The notes: generated by a model from the letters alone, not told the origin. A DNA stretch of 64,000 nucleotides from Heterobilharzia americana (GCA_944470555.2 OX104134.1:55853890-55917889), one strand, 5' to 3'. Positions 46,727 through 59,300 are shown, counted from the first letter of the stretch. Numbers and translations are program-made.

Positions 46727-46760
46727 TTTCAGTATCTCTCCAAAGTTAAGAAAGCAACTT

Positions 46761-49690
46761 GTAGATATCGACTCCTTCACCCCAACACGTAAAATAGATA
46801 CACATTTTGCTGTCGAAGGAGAAAACGGCTAGCTCTGGTGGCAAAGTTTTGATAGGTGAATTTATGAGTGCACACAAAATCATGGAATAATTTAGTGCTA
46901 TCTGCGGTAAAATGGTGCAGTCTCATAAAAACCCGTTCATGCCTGTGTAAATGGTGTGTATCTACATTCTCAGGATTTATTGTCGTCACTGATTTGTCAA
47001 TCAGTTTCTGGGTACTGATTAATTTACATTCCAGACACAGTAGCATGGTACCAACGTATGGTGATACCATGCATTATCACGGATCTTGGGGAAGAACTTT
47101 CCAGTCATAGGGTGATCTCCGTCGTACTATAGGCGGTTGATATTAGTGAAACATCTACCACCTCAGGAGAGAACAGCTGGCGATCCTGGAGGGTCGGGAG
47201 GTGGGTCGGATTTGGCTGAGTCACCCGCCGTTCAGTGGGAAGTATATGTTTGTTTTCATGTTGTATGAATATATTATTATTGTGCCGCGTTTGAACAGTA
47301 CCTGTCAAACCGTATCAAATTGCGGATGGATTAAAACATCTTTGTGAGGAAAAAAGCCAAAGCTAGGCTATTTCCCCCAAGTAGATAATTCTGGAACAGA
47401 ATTTGTGACAAGGACATATTTTAAGTCTCAGACTTAATTCCCTAAGAGACGACTCACTACCAGACATCTAGGCTTCCCTCGGTGTCATTAGTTTAAGAAC
47501 AAACGCCTTTGGTGGCTTCGGGGCATCAGTGGGGACACCATTCCACTTACGCCATTCAACGAGTACCCAGTGAGTGTGATCTATTACCGGACATCTACCG
47601 AGCCGGCATGTGGTAACTGTTTCGTCAGGGCATTGGAGAGGTGGTCGGAAGTTAGGCGCAGCCGAGCCCTCACAGCGGGAAATTTAAGCTGTTTTGTTTG
47701 TTGTTGTAACGACCTCCTAGATGCACTACCTAACCGCCGTAGGAATGCTGTTGTCTGTAATGCGAAAGGCCCTCTGATAAACATTGACACCACCACCAAA
47801 CGGGGACATAACCGAATAAGTTGTAAGCCTGATTGAGTGCTTATTGGTACAGGACTCCAGAGAGTCTGCTGTGGCATCGCGGCTGTCCCAGGGTAAAGCG
47901 AGCTTGTACTTGTTTCGTCCAAGTTCATCCCTCACCAAACTTTCAAAAACTGCACCGGAAAACGCCTGTCGGTGCTAACTACCACTGTACCTTTCGAATG
48001 TCACGGGTTCATTGGCGTTTTTTCCGGTGAAAAGTGAAAATTATAGCATATGTGTGACTCCTGCATTTCAGTGGAGTATCCACCCGGTGGTTCCTGCATT
48101 CACTTCCGAGCCACTTAGAAGTAAATCCGACTTGGTAGCAACCCTAAACTGCTTTCTGAAGACTAAGAATAGCTGAAACCTCAAAAAAGAGTTACAACGA
48201 TGGAAAAAAAGTGCAATACTTTCTCAGGCAGAGTAATAACATCTGGAAGATTTGGTAGCACATTTCACCAATGATCGTGAGGTTTTTCCGCTTATGCTTT
48301 GAATCTCTGGAAAATAAAACCTAATTTTCATACTTCGTCCATTGTTCGTGTTGCGGCAGAAATAGCAATGCATTAACGTGCTCGCCAGACTCAGAATCTG
48401 CCGAAACGCATCGTAATAAGTATGGTTTTGGTGCTTATTGTTTACAAATAGGGTTGAATGAGGCAGATGCTGCGCCGTACTTCATCCACCGAGAACTGAA
48501 CAAGCCTGGAAACAAGGACTGTTCCGATATCAATGGCACCCTCTTTGATACATTGAAAGTGTCTGTAAAATGCAGAAGACTGTTCTGAGTTTCCATTTCA
48601 CTATGTCCCTTTGTTGAAGTCTTTCATACCGGTCACGCGAAGCTGGAAGTATTTCACCAGTGTATATAGAAATTATGAGGTCTAGCACAGCGAGATGTGG
48701 GTCAATAAAAGTTCTCAAGCGAGTGGCGAAAAATACCAGGGACCGATGGTGTGTTTAATTGCATCGTGACGGTTAAGTCAAACTGGGGATAAACAATACT
48801 ACAAGACAAAATACCACTTATATGTGAATGGCTCACTTGTGGAAAGCTTCGGTTGATAAGTAATGTTTACTAAGTAAAGTCTGACTTAGGTTCCTGAAGT
48901 TATTTAGTAGAGCCGATCACCATCTTCTTTGATTCGAGTTGGTAGTGCCAACATCCATGGAAAATGACTTCTTGGTTTAGATCCTGTTTTACACGCTGTT
49001 ATTCAATATTGGGTGTCGGTGGCCACCACTCAACCAGCACCATTTTATGAGTGAACACTCACAGAAGCCACCACTGATTAAAGTTTATGTCAATGGTTTG
49101 CCGAGGAATTTTCAGTTGTTATGAGTTTTTATTTGCGGACGGTTTAGCTTCTGGATAAGAAATGTAAGTACATGGGATTGTGATATAACACAAGCTGACC
49201 TGACAAGGGCCACTAAACGGGAATCAAAAAACTGCCAGGAATACAGTAAAATCATGTGCAAATTGACACTCATTAAACGATCCGTAACCCGAGATTACGC
49301 TAAATGAAGAAGTAAATCAACAAGTATTCGTGAAAAGTGTGACGTGGAAATGCAGATATCTGAACATTTCACCAGATTCAAAAATATACCTGATAGTGAC
49401 GGCAGTTATGCAGCACTTATTTGGTGAGTTTACCGGAGAAAACTATGCACTCTAATTGAAGTACTTGTAGAATACTCTCGAACACAAGACTAAAAAAGAA
49501 TAAGATATAATAGTCAGGTAGGAGTAGTACATTTAAAATACCGAGGGGTAAGACACCAATGCGTTTGGGAACGAGATAGAGGGTAGAGAAAAAGAGAACT
49601 GCAAAGTAAGATGACAGCCTGCCAAGCGGCTCGGATAACTGACCGTGCACCCTTACCTCACCCCTCCAATACACCAGTGAATATCGGCCT
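46761..49690. other. Unassigned region, repeat-like
   Basis: No gene is supported. 46,777-47,330 reads like decayed retroelement sequence (cctcaggagagaacagctggcgatcctgg, then gtgggtcggatttggctgagtcacccgcc). 47,570-48,040 is a GC-richer block with overlapping frames on both strands (88 and 114 codons) and no recognised family. Around 49,080-49,150 a VYVNGLPRNFQ..LLFADG-like string in broken frames suggests a decayed CR1-type RT remnant. Assignments are by eye. Confidence 0.4.
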
Positions 49691-52380
49691 CAATACTGAA
49701 TGTCGTCAAACCGTACACTGTTGCTTCTAGGAGTTCTTTCAGACCAAAAAATCCCCTAGAAAGTGCAGAGGGAAATTTTGCGAAAAAACCAGATACAGCA
49801 AGGCCAAGTATGAGACCATGAGGGACCATCTCATGAATGCATCATGGCCGGCAGACTGGGCTGGTCTCACAATAGATGAACACTGGCTAGAGGTGAGGAA
49901 AATAATCACTGGGGCCATCTGTCACAGTATACCAGAAGTAACACACGGAAAATCAGTGAGAACCTCCTAGTTAAAGCGTGGGACAGAGAGGCTTATCCAG
50001 AGCAGGAAGCAGGCTTGGTTCAAGTGGCGTACATCACGCAGGGAGTCTGACTTCTTGAACTACAAAAGGATTCGCAACCGCTGGAACATTAGAGTGCGTA
50101 GCGACAGATTTTCCTATCAAACAAACTTGGCGGCGGTGTTACAAAGCAATCCCAAAAATTTATACCGCTTCATGTCGAGAAGAAAGTCGACCAGTAAGGG
50201 GGTGAATCTTGTCACAGGCCATGACGGGAGGATACTAGGCAGTCTAGAGATTGCCGAGCTTTTGAGCTCACACTTCCAAGCCCAACTTAGCACTGACACA
50301 AGATCCACACCGACTCGCTACGACCATATCGTAAATAACGAATACCTCTGTCACGTCTCCATTACAGAGAAAAAAGTGTACGAGAAGCTATCTAGGCTAC
50401 GTCCGGGCAAGTCCCCTGGCTGCGATAACCTAAAACCAGTGGTTCTGAAAAACTGCACCCAGGTGCTTACTAAACCACTTCGCAACCTTTTTCAGCACTC
50501 AACAGACTCGTACAAACTCCCTAAAGAGTTGGAGAGCGTCATCTTGTCACCCATATTCAAGGGAGGAGACAGAAAAAGCCCTGGCAGCTACAGGCCAATT
50601 GCTCTACTCCCTATTGTGTTGAAAGTGTTGGAAAGCCTGGTAGCTGACACCATCTGGGAATTCCTCAATAGGGAAAACACTGTCCATACTGCTCAGCATG
50701 GCTTTCGGAGTGGTCGCTCATGTGCCACCAACTTACTAACCGCCTGGGACAACTGGACACAAAGCCGGGATAACAGAAAACCGGTACATGTTGTATTTCT
50801 CGACCTAGCAGAAGCATTTGACAGTGTCCCACCCACAGTACTGCTTCACAAGATCATGTCAGCTGGTATAAGTGGACCCCTACTCTCTTGGCTCAAGGAG
50901 TACCTGGAAGGGAGGCAGTTCTGCACTAAAGTAAACAGAATAAGGTCGGAGTGGAGACCCTCGACGTCAGGAGTATCCCAAGGAGCAATCCTAGGACCGC
51001 TTCTGTTCCTCCTATTTGTCAACGATCTGCCAGATAAAATATCCTCACCCATCCTCCTCTTCGCTGACGACATAAAAATTTGGAGGGTGGTAAACGAAGA
51101 AGCTGATTGTACAGCACTACAAAAGGACTTGCAGCAACTCGAGCTCTGGTCGTCGGAAAATGGCCTGAGCTTCAACCTGGAAAAGTGCAAAGTAATGCAC
51201 ATCGGTAAAAATGAAGCAAGTACGACCGACTTCCAGTACATGTTGAGCAACCGTGCTATCACCAGAGTGTCCATGGAGAAAGATTTGGGGCTCAACTTCT
51301 CCGACACCTTGGACACCAGCTCCAACTACAAAGGTATGACAACCAGAGAGAACGCCATTCTACACTTTCTGCGTAGACAGCTTGGCGCCCTCACTCCCGA
51401 ACTCTTCCTCACCATTTTCAAATCCTATGTGCGGCCGCATCTGGAGGTCTTCAATACGGTGGCTCCTCCAACACTCAAGAGAGACTCTAATCTCCTTGAA
51501 AGAATACAAAGAACTGCAACAAAATCGGTTGTGGGGCTAAGGGGAAAGACGTATCCTGAAAGACTTAAACACCCAAACCTATTTACCTTGGGTTATCGCA
51601 GGAAAAGGGGTGACCTCATTATGGCATACAAGATCGCCCATCAGGCAGACCATGCAAACAAATCAATTTTGCCTGCAACTCAACGATCTTCACGAGGAAA
51701 CCCCATTAAGATAGCACACCAGAGAGCCAACACCATACTCAGGTCCAAATTTTTCTCCCTAAGAGTATGTGCTTTATGGAATGCCTTACCACGACACATC
51801 GTTATAGCTCCTTCAGTCGACTCATTCAAGAGGCGATTAGACAGTTATGTCACCTCGCATGGACTACCACGGACGTACTCAGGTAGTCACCAACCTCACT
51901 AGCCCCCAACTCCCTCCTAACTACCACTCACTATCTCCCTCCTTAATACACCCACATTACCTGCTAATTCTTCTGTAGGAACCAAACCCACGTGACCATT
52001 CGCGCAATTCCCAAATACTTTTCTTTCGTTCCTGTTTCTCTTTTCACCCCTCCTTTTCTTCTCCTTCCCTTTTCTCTTCCCTATATCATTATTTTTCTTC
52101 TTTCTTCTCTTTTTTTATTCTCTCTTCATTCCTTTACCACTACCTTACTATTCTCTTTCAGGTACCTACACAGACAGGAGTCACGGCAGTTCCCTAAACT
52201 TCCCAGCAACCCGTGGCTCCCCAATCACTCTACAAATTACAACTTACTAACCCGCAAAACATCCACCTCGTGGAAGCTAAAAGCAAAAAAGCAGAGGGTA
52301 TTTCCTCGTCCACTGCAGGAGTGAACAGAACAACTCGGACCAATCCCTAGGAACTAGACGCGAAACTACAGTTTTCCACG
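49691..52380 (+). mobile_element. CR1-like non-LTR retrotransposon, 5'-truncated
   Basis: Coding similarity begins near 49,700-49,800 with linker-like pieces in broken frame (DHLMNASWPADWAGLTIDEH; then QAWFKWRTSRRESDF just before 50,055). It continues through an intact RT frame and then about 0.45 kb of 3' untranslated sequence ending near 52,330-52,380. No endonuclease is present, so the copy is 5'-truncated. The undamaged 615-codon frame suggests it is younger than the CR1-like relic at 15,056. The exact 3' end and target duplication were not found. Confidence 0.85.
50055..51902 (+). CDS. Reverse transcriptase of CR1/SR1-like element
   Basis: 615 codons without interruption. Motifs in order: PGKSPGCDNL (about 117), GSYRPIALLPIVLKVLESLV (about 178-197), HGFRSGRSCATNLL, catalytic VVFLDLAEAFDSVPPTVLLH (about 244-263), SGVSQGAILGPLLFLLFVND (about 303-322), catalytic LLFADDIKIW (about 334-343; FADD rather than YADD), NLEKCKVMHIG, EKDLGLNFS, then a C-terminal region RTATKSVVGLRGKTYPERL and VDSFKRRLDSYV. 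This is the standard layout of CR1-clade ORF2 RT domains. The N-terminal endonuclease is missing, so it could act only if supplied in trans. Confidence 0.9.
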   Translation: MNYKRIRNRWNIRVRSDRFSYQTNLAAVLQSNPKNLYRFMSRRKSTSKGVNLVTGHDGRILGSLEIAELLSSHFQAQLSTDTRSTPTRYDHIVNNEYLCHVSITEKKVYEKLSRLRPGKSPGCDNLKPVVLKNCTQVLTKPLRNLFQHSTDSYKLPKELESVILSPIFKGGDRKSPGSYRPIALLPIVLKVLESLVADTIWEFLNRENTVHTAQHGFRSGRSCATNLLTAWDNWTQSRDNRKPVHVVFLDLAEAFDSVPPTVLLHKIMSAGISGPLLSWLKEYLEGRQFCTKVNRIRSEWRPSTSGVSQGAILGPLLFLLFVNDLPDKISSPILLFADDIKIWRVVNEEADCTALQKDLQQLELWSSENGLSFNLEKCKVMHIGKNEASTTDFQYMLSNRAITRVSMEKDLGLNFSDTLDTSSNYKGMTTRENAILHFLRRQLGALTPELFLTIFKSYVRPHLEVFNTVAPPTLKRDSNLLERIQRTATKSVVGLRGKTYPERLKHPNLFTLGYRRKRGDLIMAYKIAHQADHANKSILPATQRSSRGNPIKIAHQRANTILRSKFFSLRVCALWNALPRHIVIAPSVDSFKRRLDSYVTSHGLPRTYSGSHQPH

Positions 52381-52523
52381 CTCGAACTATCAATATTGAA
52401 AATATTGGATTGGAAATGGTAGTACTGGTTCGATTTTGTTTACTGATACTAACGACATCTGCGTGTCGTTTTGAGGGAAATCAATTTTTTTCTTTTGTTA
52501 TTGTGACGAAATCTCGTTGAAAA
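52381..52523 (+). promoter_or_regulatory. 5' flank of the STPG2-like gene
   Basis: Only about 0.14 kb separates the end of the CR1-like element from the ATG at 52,524, so the leader and promoter of the gene must lie close to or inside the retrotransposon 3' end, or in an unseen upstream exon. No TATA box or initiator could be assigned. Confidence 0.3.
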
Positions 52524-53311
52524 ATGTACGATAGACAAAAACGAGTTTTCACCTTTCAAGAGAAGTCAGAAACTAGCGAAAACATTGGACCGGGATCGTA
52601 TTACCCCAGGAGTCAAGATACTCAGGATACGATATAGGATATGCACCATTCGAGTCATTGGCAGAAAGAAAACTTGATTTTAGCTTTCCAGATGCTGAAA
52701 CATTTCCATCACCAGCAGAGTACTTTCCCAAAGTTCCTACTATGAAAGTGAAGGCAAGTTGGTTGCTTTAATGCCACTGCGTTTTGGTACTATTTTAAAA
52801 ACACACTTCCCAGTTTCACTCTTGAAAATATTTGCTGACTTGAAATATCGTACGATGATGTACTGACTTTCAAGGACTTTTATGTAAGCTTTGTTTCTAC
52901 ACTCACAGCGAAGTTGGATGCACCCTGTGTTAGAAATTATTTATAGATACAGTCAAGTAAATGTTTCTTAATATTTGGATGAATGCACTGAATTATAAAT
53001 GACTGCTCATCAAAATACTTCGTTCTATCTCATATTTTCACAGTATGCCTTTCCTCAACGGCGATTGCTTTAATACGACACACCTGTATCCATTATATGG
53101 CGGCAGTAATTTAAATTAATCGTTTACGTTGCATTCTTTGTTAGTCAGTACAAGTGTATAAATAATTCAGTTCTGGTTTTCTTTATATGTAAAATCGAAT
53201 GTCTGTCAAATCAACAGATTACAGTTTTAGAGTCTTCGTAGTCAGTTGTGCGGATTGAATGTCGTGATGAAAGCAGAGTGCTGAAGGTTCGTCGACTAAA
53301 ATTACAGTGAT

Positions 53312-53389
<78 letters not shown>

Positions 53390-56300
53390 TGTCCCTTGAG
53401 TTCCTAGTGGGACATAGGCTTCAGTAGCGCGTCTCCAGTGACCTCTGTTCTCTGAGATCTTTTGAACCTGGTTCAACGACAGCCCAGAAGCTCTCATTTC
53501 CTCCTCGCACGATCTCCTCCATGTCACCCTTGGACGTCCAACTCGTCGCTTCCCATGGTTAATGATATGTGACTATTATTGTTTCATGCCAGTGAAAGTC
53601 CAAAATGGGTGGTTAGTTGCAAAGCATAAAAGCGGTTAATCAGTCAGCACCTTTACTTAATGGAGATTTCGACTTCGGAAAATTACTTTGAGATACTAAA
53701 TTCACTTAGTTGGAGAATTCAGTTAGTCTTCAGTGGGTAGTCAGAAAATGTACGATTAGTAGCCCTTTTTGGTTTCACCATATTATGAGGCACTAACTGA
53801 CCTGTGATGCAGATCAGAGTGTATCTGTGTACTGCAGAAAACCAGAAACGTGTTTCAGATTTTGTCTAGGAAATTTAAGTAATATATACCTTTACGCTTG
53901 TCTATTCCTCTCTTATATGCTTGAATTAATGTTGAGAACACTACGTACTCAAAGAGACGATTAGAAACTCTAAATATTTGTTGTGAAAATCAAAACTTCG
54001 AAATAGCTATGTTTGCTCTTGATCTTCGTATTCTATCATTATGCTGTCTTAGTTTCAGCTTGGCGAGAAGAAAAATGATAGATCGGGTTTGTTTCTCTTC
54101 TTTTTTTATTCTGTAAAACGCAGTCAGACCTCTATCTGCTTGTATCGTAATGAATAGAAGAGTTTTAACTTCTGAATTTGTTCCCCATAAGTTAGGCTTG
54201 TCATTGTAAGGGTCATATGAATGGCTATCTTTTGAGCTGTTTTTAGAAGGTCCGAATACAGAAAAAGCGTTGCTCCCACATGCAGAATTTGATCTACGAT
54301 TTAACTTATATCTTTCCTAAGGCGGCAATCATTTCACCTTAGATCCTAGTTGATGTCCTAGTTGTTGCTCGTAGTGTCCTATAACTGAGAGCTAGAGTGG
54401 CCAATGAAGCTATATGCTCCCTGGGGCATGAACAACTATAACCTTTAGGGTTTTGTGCATTACTACTGATTGTGGAGGCTTCCCACAAGTGTCATAAGTG
54501 CTGTTCTCAACAAGCCCTATGTGTATGACTGCGAACGTACCCGAACTTCCTAATATCGGGATCTTATCTTTTCAAGTATAGTTTCAGCCGTGAGAACGTC
54601 CGACTTGACCAACGGACATTCCATTTGTTGATCTTGCGTTTCATTTTCTTACAACTAGGCACCTGCATCCACCTATCCGAAATCCTGCTTTGATTAAGAG
54701 AAAATTTTCTGCTTCTCATTTAGAGTTGGATTCGTAGTGGACCCAAAGAAATGTCAAGTAAACCAAAATGGCAAACTACGTATAATTTACATAAACAGAT
54801 TCATTGATACAGAAATAGGAAAAGTCATGCCTTATATTTCAAGATAGTAATGTCAGTGTTATGAATAATAACAGGTTACTTGAGTGTTATCTCTTCTGTA
54901 CTGTCCACCACAATTTAGGATACTTCAGAGTTCAGAAGGCAAACTTGTTAGCTCTCCACAGTCGACGTTGGTTGGCTTGATTGTCATAATATTTGGAAGT
55001 AGGATGAGAGGTCCTGTAAAATCCAAAGACAATCAATGAGTATTCACGACAGACAATAGTCAACGGAGACGGAAGTCGAAATGGATAGGAGCACACCATG
55101 TTTCCACTTTTAGCAGCAGCAGCAAAGTCACTATATCCACCACAATCAAAAAAGGTGTACAGAAAAACAACATCCCTTTTTACAAGTACTAGAAAGAATG
55201 TACAAAATGTGTAAAAAGCGATGCAAAGGAAACATTATTTTAATTTGTGGTTTATACACAGTTTCATACAGTCTCCACAGACTATGTGATAAGTCGGCAA
55301 ATGTTTTGAGGTTTTCAAATTAGTTTACAACGCAATAATCCATGTGGTCCGCAGCTATATGTGGCCATCCCTATAGCTGATGTACCTAAGTTGTCATTTA
55401 GGTGTCTGATAGTATCGCCACCTCTGCGGACTAACTTACTTATCCCATGAAGAGAAAGTTCACTTAATGGTCGCTTATCTGAAATGTGGGAAATATTTGT
55501 GAGATTGCGATAACCCGAAACTTCAGAGGTTAGCTCTACTATTCGACGTATTCTACTTTTCAAGTCAGTTTCAGATCTTTGTTCAGCAGGATTTTACTTC
55601 AGCTGGATCTGGATCATTCTACTGAAAACTTTTACCCTTAAAGTTAAATCTTTCCTTTCTGTACAACTGTTTTCACTGTTCAAAGTGAATTTTGATGTTG
55701 TCCATCACATAAATCAGTGACGATGGATTTTTCCGTTTCCGTGTGGTTTCGTGTATTGCTAGTTATTAAGTGTCGTTTTGAGTTAGAGTCAAACGCTGCC
55801 TTACAAAAACATCTGAACTTCAGGTTTTAAACATTGCCAATTCTGCCACTACTTCATTGCTTGCCGATAGTGACACTAGCTGCTGTTTTTAGGGGTTATT
55901 TAGGTACTACAGATTGAAATAGGGAAAATAATGGGAGGAAACCGAGATTTTTGATCTTGAGCCACTTATTATTCACTTTAAATAAAACAAATGAACTGTT
56001 CAAAATACTAGCTGGTACACTTCTGGCTTTGTGTTACTTGTATATAATGTTTGGATTTTTAGTCTTAGTGAAGCACTATGTGCAACTCTATTCCTTTGTC
56101 TTTTACCAGAGGTCCCTATTTACCGTTTATTTTGTTTATATATATTTTTATATTGGTGTAGATTGTGCTAGACCGTCATGCACCTTCTAAAATATTGGGT
56201 TCCCGTTTTCAGTTTTCTCCGTACCTTTTATTTAACAATGGTGACCCCTCACACACATCTGAACTGAGTGATAACGCAGTACCCAGTTTTGTCATGCAGA

Positions 56301-59300
56301 GAATCTCCTTGGCTTCCATCATTACTCTGTAATCAAAAGGAATCAACCTGTAGTAGTTATGATATTTGCGGCTAGAAGTATCGATTGTGTGCAGCTCTAG
56401 TCACATTGACACACTCCTGATAAAAAATCTGTCACAGTTATCGCATTGTTTACCCTTTTAACCTATACAGAGCAAAATATCCTTTCACAACAATGATTCT
56501 GACAAGTATCTGAATGAGTTCAGAGTTCTGTATATCATTTACATACGCCGAAAAGACTACGAATGTCATAACCTCATACTGCTCGCTGAAAAAGCTGTAT
56601 CTCCAAACAAAAGCGGACAGAATATCTCACTACTCGTAAATGCGTATTATCAAAGGTACAGTAGTAGAATAAGATCGAAAGAACTGAGATTTCCTGACCT
56701 TGCTTGAATAACTTAAGCTAGAACTAATTTTTTGGTGTGACTAAAAGCAATAACAAGGCAAATACAATAGCCGTAGCGACACACATGCAGAGATTAGTAA
56801 AAAGTTACCTTTAAATGAGATGAATGAAGTTCAAAACTTAACGAACCAGCTTTCTGTGATAAAAACACAACAAACAAACTAATTCTGGTCACTTTAGAAG
56901 TTATTTCATTTTCAGTCTGACCAAATAAATGACTGGTAAAGGCCACCCAGACCCTTTTCTCAACTAAACTAAACTGCTGAATTAGGAAGTTCGTTTTGGC
57001 TAACTTTTGTCACTCATTTTGTGTAATTAATTATCATACAGTCCCTTTGCGTAACTCACTGCAGTGTGAAACAGTGCTAGACAAAATTCTTGTCGTTTAG
57101 ATTCCTTATTACCAAGAATTTGAATGCATACTATTCCTTTAATATTTTAAATATATTTGGTTTTTTGCTACATTCGATCAGTCAAATGTAGAATCTAGAG
57201 ACTTTGTAAGGTATTAGAACTTAACCAGAATAGCTTTCCATCAAACTGTGACCTCATTCCTTACAAATTATATTTCCTAAGTTTCATGCATATTCAGGTT
57301 TGGGTAGATACTGTTGAACATCAATAATCCTTTTTTATAGTGTTTGATTTTGCTTAAGTGATTGAAAAAGGTCCTATACTTTCGTAATCATTTTGCTTCA
57401 CTTTGGAGGTTTGTGGAAGTTAACTAATTTGAAAGTAGCAGTCATTACGAAGTAACATCATTTGGAGAACCACTGAAACTTTGGATCACTAGGCATTCAT
57501 TTCGTCCTAGTGTGCAACTCCTCATTATGGTACATCTAAAACTCTAGGAACTAAATCAAACCCTGAGAGATCACAATATAAGAGCCAAAATGATTTTTGG
57601 TTGAATATTTCAGCAAAGATTCAGCATAAAAAAATGTTGGCAGCATGTATTGACCGACAAACATCTGGTACACGATGCAGAAGCAGCAATCAATAAAATA
57701 AGACAAGAGATGGTGAAAATGATTAAAAGTCATCAGGAAAAACCTAAGGCTAATATAATTAGTTTTGCAAATGGGACAAAATGCAGGCAGTATTAAACTA
57801 ATGGCTGTTGAATTTTTCGAGGAAACGGCTACGAAGTTTAGGTAAGATATTTATTCTAAGCTGGTGTGAAACAGACTTTGCACTAATGAATGTTTGGCAG
57901 TTCTTATCTTTTAGTGTTCTGAAGCAATATCTACAGGCACAAAAGACCACTGATATTCAAAGTGGTAAAATCAGGAAAGCCATGTCACGGGTACATAGTG
58001 AAAAGTCTAAAATACGCTAACATATTCCCAATAGAAATACTTTGACTATAGATTCATTTCTGTTAGTAGGATTGCTTTCGAGATGCACACATAAAATATT
58101 GTCCAATAGCTCAAAATGATTTGTCTTTAGGTGCATCAGATCTTATAAACTGGCGTTAAGCTGTTGGAACCAGTTTCTAAAAGTATCTAAACGAAGAGTT
58201 CTTGTTTCCTGGAGCTTGTCTTTGACATACACTATTTACTTTAACTTATATTCACCCTAAAATCATACACAACATCTTTACATGCTAGGATCTTGAATAG
58301 TAACTTAGGTAATTGGGTAGCACAGAGAATTACAGATGTGTACGTGAGAATTGTAGCAGAAAACTTTTAAATCAGAATTAGCTAAGGATTACAGATCTTA
58401 ATATAATGATAAAACTAAAAAATGGTATTAAATGTTAAATGAACTTCCTCAATGAAACCGTTTATACTATAATAATTCCACCTGATTGTATAAATTGTAA
58501 GCTATTAGTGTTCTGAAAAAAAGGGAGCATTCAGACATTAACTCACATGAAGATTTATTTAAATTCCGTCACAAAGTTCTGCTACATAACTGCTGCTACT
58601 TATTGCTGAGTGGTTGGAGTGATATGCAACAGCCCTGCTGAATATTCTTTCATTAAGGACAAACTATCTTATTTAAGCAACAGAAGTACATGTTTTGACT
58701 TTACCAAGCAGATAATGAGAATTATTACTTGTTCAGTGATAAAATAGTAAGTGGCAATAACAGACCATTTACAAAGAGACTATGGAGGTATTACTGCTAG
58801 TGAACCACTTCAAATAACCTGTGAAATATGACCACAAATTCAATTCATGGTCTAAAAAATGCATTTGTTGTCCTCTTTGTAACTAAATTTGTGATATGGA
58901 AACAAGATTTACATTCCAACCTGGATTGGATCAAGTAAAGTGGGCATCCCTTGTCAGTGAAATTTATCTTAAAGTATTTGTCTGTGGCCTAATCAAGGAC
59001 ACTATATGGTAGCTATCAGTACAGTTGCAAATGTTTTGCATGCTACAGTAAGTGAAACACAAAATGTGTGCAGTTTTTTTGAAAAAGTTATTCGGTTAAG
59101 GCTTAGTGTCGCGCTGATACTTTCAAAACTTACAGTTAAGAAATCAGCTAGAAATGAGTTCAGTGAAAGTGATTATCTCAGAATTGTTCTCGTTTGCACA
59201 CACTTCCTCTTAAAACCGTTTCCGCACCTGATTTGCCGTGCAACGTCAAAGCATGCCTTTCTTGAATCTGTATGAATATAGTAGAAAATAACATGCTGTT

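Larger units (their letters stand above)
34639..46760 (-). repeat. Right arm of large inverted repeat (palindrome)
   Basis: Reverse complement of 10,549-26,900. It holds the same bZIP gene, gene-free stretch, RTE locus, CR1-like fragment, RTE relics and outer unassigned region. It is about 4.2 kb shorter, because one RTE and the CR1-like 3' part are missing, and it lacks 24 bp at 43,380/43,381. The outer end is sharp at GCAACTT (46,760). Confidence 0.95.

Noticed and set aside
10549..46760. Simple assembly or amplification chimera
   Set aside because: Not fully excluded, but a chimera would give identical arms; these differ by substitutions, a 24-bp indel and a recombination-type deletion with a separate spacer.
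53219..53527. 102-codon minus frame as a host gene
   Set aside because: Its N-terminal half is a retrotransposon RT C-terminus and its rest is the TA repeat.
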